Source of the DNA: GCA-2729515 sp036336695
GTDB lineage: Bacteria; Myxococcota_A; UBA9160; SMWR01
Assembly (NCBI GenBank): GCA_036336695.1
Contig: JAYZFQ010000120.1
Span: 1 to 10,447, forward strand
Direction: 5' to 3'
Length of the DNA stretch: 10,447 nucleotides
Below are positions 7,401-10,447 of the stretch, piece after piece (the first letter of the stretch is position 1; every line of letters begins with the position of its first letter). Under the pieces are notes generated by a model that saw only the letters and a list, made by a program, of their open reading frames with translations, was not told the origin of the DNA and did no database searches. A program made the translations under genes and the position numbers.

Positions 7401-7414
7401 GGCACGCATCTTGC
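7401..7414 (+). promoter_or_regulatory. Candidate sigma-54 (RpoN) promoter, -24/-12 elements
   Basis: The plus strand reads GGCACG, four bases, then TTGC. This matches the sigma-54 core consensus TGGCACG-N4-TTGC at every position except the leading T (here A), and gives exactly 10 bp between the invariant GG (7401-7402) and GC (7413-7414). Transcription would begin near 7425, leaving a leader of about 38 nt that contains a good ribosome binding site before the ATG at 7464. Position, orientation and spacing all fit. If real, the downstream pair needs an enhancer-binding activator. Confidence 0.65.
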
Positions 7415-7428
7415 GAATTGTGGGGCCA

Positions 7429-7445
7429 CGGCCGGAAACCGGTCG
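7429..7445 (+). other. Hairpin with AAA loop in the predicted leader
   Basis: CGGCCGG, AAA, CCGGTCG can form a 7-bp RNA stem with one G-U pair and a three-base loop. It lies between the predicted sigma-54 start point (about 7425) and the ribosome binding site (7453-7459). It could stabilise the transcript or serve as a binding site; a structural role is not shown, and such stems arise easily in GC-rich DNA. Confidence 0.35.
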
Positions 7446-7463
7446 CGGGAAAAAGGAAGATCC

Positions 7464-7802
7464 ATGCTTGCCCTGCTCGTCCTGATCACTGTCGCCTTCA
7501 CAGCGGCGGACCATTGGACCACCTACCTGTGCCTTCGGGCACCGGTTGAAGGATGGGTCGTTACCGAGGCGAACCCCCTTGCGAACTGGATGTTCGGGAG
7601 CATCGGCCTCGTCCCGGGCATCCTGCTGGACAGCGGGATCACGGTCGTCGCCCTGCTCTTCCTGCTTCAGACCGCGCTCCTCCCCCGCCCCGTGAAGCTG
7701 GGCTTCCTGGGATTCGTCGCGACCTGGACCGGTTGGGCGGTCGTCAACAACATGGCGGGCCTCCACGCCCTCGGACTCCCGCTCTGGGGGGGACTGTCGT
7801 GA
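7464..7802 (+). CDS. Small polytopic membrane protein, DUF5658-like
   Basis: This encodes 112 residues with about three membrane helices (2-18, 47-70 and 78-98) and very short loops. Helix 1 ends in AADHWTTYLCL, followed by EANPLANWM (35-43). The pattern of Asp/Thr in helix 1 and an E-x-NP turn before helix 2 resembles the DUF5658 family of uncharacterised membrane proteins. That assignment is from memory of the pattern and is tentative. Polar residues inside the hydrophobic segments (Asp16, Asp56, Asn95-Asn96) suggest a functional site. Its function is unknown. The ATG is supported by AAGGAAG (7453-7459) with a 6-nt spacer after GGA, and a sigma-54-type promoter lies 50-63 bp upstream. The stop overlaps the transglycosylase start as GTGA (7799-7802), so the two are probably co-translated and may act together at the envelope. 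Confidence 0.8.
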   Translation: MLALLVLITVAFTAADHWTTYLCLRAPVEGWVVTEANPLANWMFGSIGLVPGILLDSGITVVALLFLLQTALLPRPVKLGFLGFVATWTGWAVVNNMAGLHALGLPLWGGLS

Positions 7803-8494
7803 GTCAGCGCAGCGCAATCGGCCTGTTGACCCTCGCCATGGCGGCGTCCCTGTCCTGCGCGGTGACCTCGCAACCGCTCGGGTCGGCCACCCCGGATCCG
7901 TCCCACGGCCTGAACGCGGGGACCACGACCGCCGTGAGCCCCCGCACCGCGGCCAAGCCCGGCGAACCGGACCACGCGACGCAGCGAGAGGCAGACGCCG
8001 ACGCGGCCGCCCGCCTCGACGAAATCGCTGCGGTCCGCAGCGAGCTCGACCGACGGCGCACGGGACTCGCACCCGACGAGCGGGAGGCGCTGGCGCGCGC
8101 CATCGTCATCGAGGCGCACCGCCACCACCTCGACCCCGCCCTGGTCATGGCGGTCATGCACGTCGAAAGCCGCTTCGACAATTTCGCCCTGTCCCCGGTC
8201 GGCGCGATGGGCCTGATGCAGATCCTTCCCAGCACGGGCAAGGAACTGGCGGCCAAGCACGGGGTGTCCTGGTACGGACCCCAGACCTTGTTCGACCCCG
8301 TCGTCAACGTCCGGCTCGGCGTGGCGTACCTGAAGCAGCTCACCGATCGCTTCGGCAACGTGTCGACCGCCCTCGCCGCCTACAACTGGGGGCCCGGTCA
8401 CATCGACCGCCGGATCCGCCGCGGTCACCAGCTTCCGCGGACCTATCCCCGCCTCGTGCTCGAGGCCCACGCCGCCGCCCAGAGCCGGTCCTAG
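7799..8494 (+). CDS. Lytic transglycosylase, SLT (Slt70-type) domain, secreted or lipid-anchored
   Basis: This encodes 231 residues. A hydrophobic signal segment (about 6-20) ends in SLSC. Cys20 might be lipidated, but the -3 residue is Ser rather than the usual Leu, so the lipobox is imperfect. A Thr/Pro/Ala-rich linker (21-60) and a charged, probably helical region (62-100) lead to the SLT domain (about 100-220). Catalytic Glu123 lies in MHVESRFD, followed by GAMGLMQI (135-142) and AAYNWGPG (193-200), the three standard SLT motifs. Such enzymes cleave the MurNAc-GlcNAc bond of peptidoglycan to leave 1,6-anhydro ends. It resembles the compact MltC/EmtA or VirB1-like catalytic module rather than full Slt70. 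The GTG start overlaps the preceding membrane gene by 4 bp. The convergent neighbour is a PBP4-type peptidase acting on the same polymer. Confidence 0.92.
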   Translation: MSQRSAIGLLTLAMAASLSCAVTSQPLGSATPDPSHGLNAGTTTAVSPRTAAKPGEPDHATQREADADAAARLDEIAAVRSELDRRRTGLAPDEREALARAIVIEAHRHHLDPALVMAVMHVESRFDNFALSPVGAMGLMQILPSTGKELAAKHGVSWYGPQTLFDPVVNVRLGVAYLKQLTDRFGNVSTALAAYNWGPGHIDRRIRRGHQLPRTYPRLVLEAHAAAQSRS

Positions 8495-8503
8495 GCGAGC
8501 GCT

Positions 8504-9958
8504 TCAGGAGTCGGGCGGCCCGGCGAGCGCCTCGGCAAACCCGTCGACCCCCTGCCAGGCCGCCTCTGTGCCGCGCCGGTAGCCGTTGACCAACACGGAG
8601 AACACGGCCGTTCCACCGTCCGGTCGACGCGCGTAGCCGGACAGTCCCGTGACGCGGGTGAGGCTCCCCGTCTTCGCACGCACCGAGTGGGCCGCGCCGG
8701 CGAGGCGTTCCTTGAGGGTCCCGTCCGCCGCCGCGATCGGCAAAGCGGACACGAACTCCGGGCCGAAATCGAAGGAAGCCGCCGCCCGGACCAGGGCATC
8801 GACGAACGCACGGGGAGACACCCGGTTCGCATACGAAAGCCCCGAGCCATCGACGACCGTGAGGTGCTCCACGCCGATGCCGAGTTCCGACAACTGGTCG
8901 CGCATCACGCCGATCCCCGCCGTCCACGTCGCGGGCACCACGCCCGCACGGGCCGCAAGGGCCTTCACCAGCCCCTCCCCGATCGCGTTGTTGCTGTATT
9001 TCATGAAGAGCCGGATCACCTCGGCGAGCGGCCGTCCCGAGAATTCGAGCAACAGGACCGCGTCTTCGGGAATGGCTCCCCGACCGCGGTCCGCCGCGAC
9101 CGCAATCCCGTTCGCCATCAACTGGAGCCGCAGCACCGAGGCCGCATAGGCCACGGGATCCGAAACGCTGCGATAGAGCGTCTTGGGCTCACTCCCGACC
9201 CGGACGCTCCCGGAGACGACGACTTCGTCGCCCCCCTCCGTCGCCCGGCGGTCGACCTCCAGCTTCGCGCGCGAGCGCCGCGAGACGGTCTTCGCCGTGT
9301 TCACGAGCCGGAGAAAATCCACCCCGGGATCGAGCGTGACCTCGACCGGTGCGCCCAGGCTTGCGCCCGGCGCCACGCGGACGGCAAAGGCGCCAAAATT
9401 CGCCGAGAGACCGCCAACGGGAGCGTTGTAGGCGCGCGCGGAAACCGCGCCCCAGCTGGGGTGCCAACGCTGGTCGTCGAAGAGCGACGCGTCGACGACG
9501 AGACTGCCCCGGACCTCGCGCAGCCCCGCCCTGCGCAGGTCGGCCGCCAGTCGCCACAACTCCTCGGACGTCAGGGCGGGATCCCCGCCACCGCGGACGT
9601 AGAGATGCTCGACCGCCCCGTCCGCATCCGGAGCGCGGTCGGCGAGCACCGCCGTCTCGAACCGGTGGGCAGGGCCCAGGGCCGCGAGGACGGCGAGCGC
9701 CGTCAGCACCTTCACGTTCGACGCCGGCACGAGCGCCCGGTCCGGATCGTGGGCGTAGAGCAGATCTCCCGTCTCGGCGTCCACGACGAGCGCCGCGAGC
9801 TTGGCACCGTGCAGACCCCGGTGTGCGAGCGCGGCGTCCAGGCGCGCCACGAGCGCCGGATCGCCCCGGACGGGCGCCACCGGGGCCTCTTCTCCTCGCA
9901 CCGGCTGAGCGGCGAACACGCACACTACCGCCAGCGCTACGCGCCATCGAGCGCTCAC
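8504..9958 (-). CDS. dacB: D-alanyl-D-alanine carboxypeptidase/endopeptidase, PBP4 (DacB, peptidase S13) family
   Basis: This encodes 484 residues, close to E. coli DacB (477). A signal peptide (about 1-22, ending QPVRG) precedes a penicillin-binding fold with all three active-site motifs: SNVK (Ser80 nucleophile, Lys83), SNN (322-324) and KTG (429-431). The long insertion between the first two motifs (about 100-310) is typical of class C PBPs. VRGGGDPALT (122-131) and VVDGSGLS (368-375) are further family markers. The enzyme trims or opens stem-peptide cross-links in periplasmic peptidoglycan. The start is GTG at 9958, with AGGAG (9969-9965) and a 6-nt spacer, and it immediately opens the signal peptide. 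Upstream in-frame sequence lies antisense to the spmA-like gene and is not coding. It converges with the lytic transglycosylase, 9 bp apart. Confidence 0.94.
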   Translation of the reverse strand: MSARWRVALAVVCVFAAQPVRGEEAPVAPVRGDPALVARLDAALAHRGLHGAKLAALVVDAETGDLLYAHDPDRALVPASNVKVLTALAVLAALGPAHRFETAVLADRAPDADGAVEHLYVRGGGDPALTSEELWRLAADLRRAGLREVRGSLVVDASLFDDQRWHPSWGAVSARAYNAPVGGLSANFGAFAVRVAPGASLGAPVEVTLDPGVDFLRLVNTAKTVSRRSRAKLEVDRRATEGGDEVVVSGSVRVGSEPKTLYRSVSDPVAYAASVLRLQLMANGIAVAADRGRGAIPEDAVLLLEFSGRPLAEVIRLFMKYSNNAIGEGLVKALAARAGVVPATWTAGIGVMRDQLSELGIGVEHLTVVDGSGLSYANRVSPRAFVDALVRAAASFDFGPEFVSALPIAAADGTLKERLAGAAHSVRAKTGSLTRVTGLSGYARRPDGGTAVFSVLVNGYRRGTEAAWQGVDGFAEALAGPPDS

Positions 9959-10078
9959 GGTCGACTCCTGCGGGGGGCGGACTCGCTTGACGCGGTCGAG
10001 CTTATCCGGGAGCCTCGCCGGGGGCAATCGAGCAGGCCAGGGAGGCGCAGCCGCGAGACGGCTGCTGATGGGGGCGCC
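9959..10078. promoter_or_regulatory. Divergent gap between dacB and the spmA-like gene
   Basis: This 120-bp region holds the AGGAG ribosome binding site for dacB (9965-9969, minus strand) and a perfect hairpin near the other gene. Both genes must be transcribed from here or from within neighbouring coding sequence. No -10/-35 pair convinced me. The best leftward candidate is TTGCCC with GATAAG at a short 15-bp spacing, which is weak. Confidence 0.5.
10047..10065. other. Perfect 7-bp inverted repeat before the spmA-like gene
   Basis: GCAGCCG, loop CGAGA, CGGCTGC form a perfect 7-bp stem with a 5-nt loop. It lies 13 bp before the GTG at 10079, directly ahead of a G-rich ribosome-binding stretch. 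It could be an operator in the divergent gap or a leader hairpin affecting translation. It has no T-run and so is not an intrinsic terminator for rightward transcription. Confidence 0.4.
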
Positions 10079-10447
10079 GTGCTCAACGGAATCTGGCTCG
10101 GACTGATGCTTGCGGCGGTGTTGTACGCCGCGTTCGCCGGTGACATGCAGGCCGTCACCGACCAGATCTTTGCGAGCGCCGAGAGCGGCATCACCCTCGT
10201 GATCGAACTCACCGGCATCATGATCTTCATGCTGGGGCTCATGCGCATTGCACAGGACGGCGGTGCGATGCGCTGGATCGCCCTGCGACTGGCGCCGGTC
10301 ATGCGACGGCTCTTCCCCGACGTACCGGCCGACCACCCCGCCATGAGCGCGATGCTGATGAACTTCACGGCCAACATGTTCGGGCTGGGAAACGCCGCCA
10401 CGCCGTTCGGCCTCAAAGCCATGGCGGAGCTGCGCCGCCTGAACCCG
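10079..10447 (+). CDS. spmA: SpmA-like nucleoside-recognition-domain membrane protein (C-terminus beyond window)
   Basis: The first 123 residues are visible. VLNGIWLGLMLAAVLYAAF opens the protein as a membrane helix. A second hydrophobic segment follows around residues 38-55 (LVIELTGIMIFMLGLMRI), and then comes the hallmark MNFTANMFGLGNAATPFGLKA near 93-113. This matches SpmA, named for spore maturation in Bacillus (dehydration of the spore core together with SpmB) and containing the Gate/nucleoside-recognition domain. Homologues also occur widely in non-sporulating Gram-negatives, where the role is unknown, often as SpmA-SpmB pairs or fusions. The GTG start is chosen from the family-typical beginning and the G-rich stretch 5-10 nt upstream. 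Whether spmB follows or is fused cannot be seen. Confidence 0.85.
   Translation, partial: MLNGIWLGLMLAAVLYAAFAGDMQAVTDQIFASAESGITLVIELTGIMIFMLGLMRIAQDGGAMRWIALRLAPVMRRLFPDVPADHPAMSAMLMNFTANMFGLGNAATPFGLKAMAELRRLNP

Larger units (their letters stand above)
7203..7463. promoter_or_regulatory. Divergent intergenic region between rsmD and the membrane protein gene
   Basis: This 261-bp gap contains no supportable gene. It must carry the start signals for the leftward eight-gene array and for the rightward two-gene unit. It holds three items listed separately: a sigma-54-type core promoter near its right end, a hairpin-forming leader sequence, and ACCGG-type motifs at 11-bp steps near its left end. 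No good -10/-35 pair for rsmD was found by eye. Confidence 0.6.

Noticed and set aside
8494..8533. Near-identical 12-bp direct repeats (8494-8505 and 8522-8533) around the convergent gene ends
   Set aside because: They differ at one base, lie largely in dacB coding sequence, and reflect similar GC-rich codons; there is no third copy or inverted partner.
10068..10106. 12-codon ATG open frame overlapping the spmA-like start (possible leader peptide)
   Set aside because: It has no repeated amino acid codons typical of attenuators and no ribosome binding site of its own; it is most likely chance.
9959..10336. Upstream extension of dacB across the divergent gap
   Set aside because: The GTG at 9958 has a good Shine-Dalgarno and begins a signal peptide; the extension is antisense to the spmA-like gene.

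Overview
This is a GC-rich, gene-dense stretch of a Gram-negative bacterial chromosome. HflK/HflC, a PBP4-type carboxypeptidase, an SLT-family lytic transglycosylase and an SpmA-like protein together suggest a proteobacterium or a relative. A deltaproteobacterial or Myxococcota-like lineage fits the base composition and a candidate sigma-54 promoter. This placement is an inference; no rRNA or phylogenetic marker is present. I see no insertion sequence, CRISPR array, tRNA or rRNA, and no clear sign of horizontal transfer.

Left three quarters (1-7202, minus strand). Eight genes read leftward as one compact array: rsmD, coaD, a phosphoglucomutase/phosphomannomutase, coaBC, an NfeD-family ClpP-class membrane protease, a slipin, hflK and hflC (cut by the window edge). 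The gaps are 40 bp or less, and four junctions are 4-bp stop/start overlaps. Three activities are combined: 16S rRNA methylation, coenzyme A synthesis (CoaD and CoaBC in one unit) and a membrane quality-control module in which NfeD precedes three SPFH-domain proteins. Four of the eight starts are GTG or TTG.

Middle (7203-8494). A 261-bp divergent gap separates rsmD from a rightward two-gene unit. It holds a close match to the sigma-54 core promoter (GG-N10-GC at 7401-7414), placed correctly for the downstream gene, and a set of ACCGG-type motifs at 11-bp spacing further upstream. The unit encodes a 112-aa polytopic membrane protein resembling DUF5658-type proteins, overlapping by 4 bp with a secreted SLT-domain lytic transglycosylase.

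Right end (8504-10447). A PBP4/DacB-type D-Ala-D-Ala carboxypeptidase runs leftward and ends 9 bp from the transglycosylase, so two peptidoglycan-cleaving enzymes converge tail to tail. A 120-bp divergent gap with a perfect 7-bp hairpin leads to the start of an SpmA-like nucleoside-recognition-domain membrane protein, which runs off the right edge.

Most of the window is recognisable housekeeping content. The least explained parts are the putative sigma-54-driven membrane protein/transglycosylase pair and the NfeD-slipin-HflK-HflC module wired to CoA synthesis genes.
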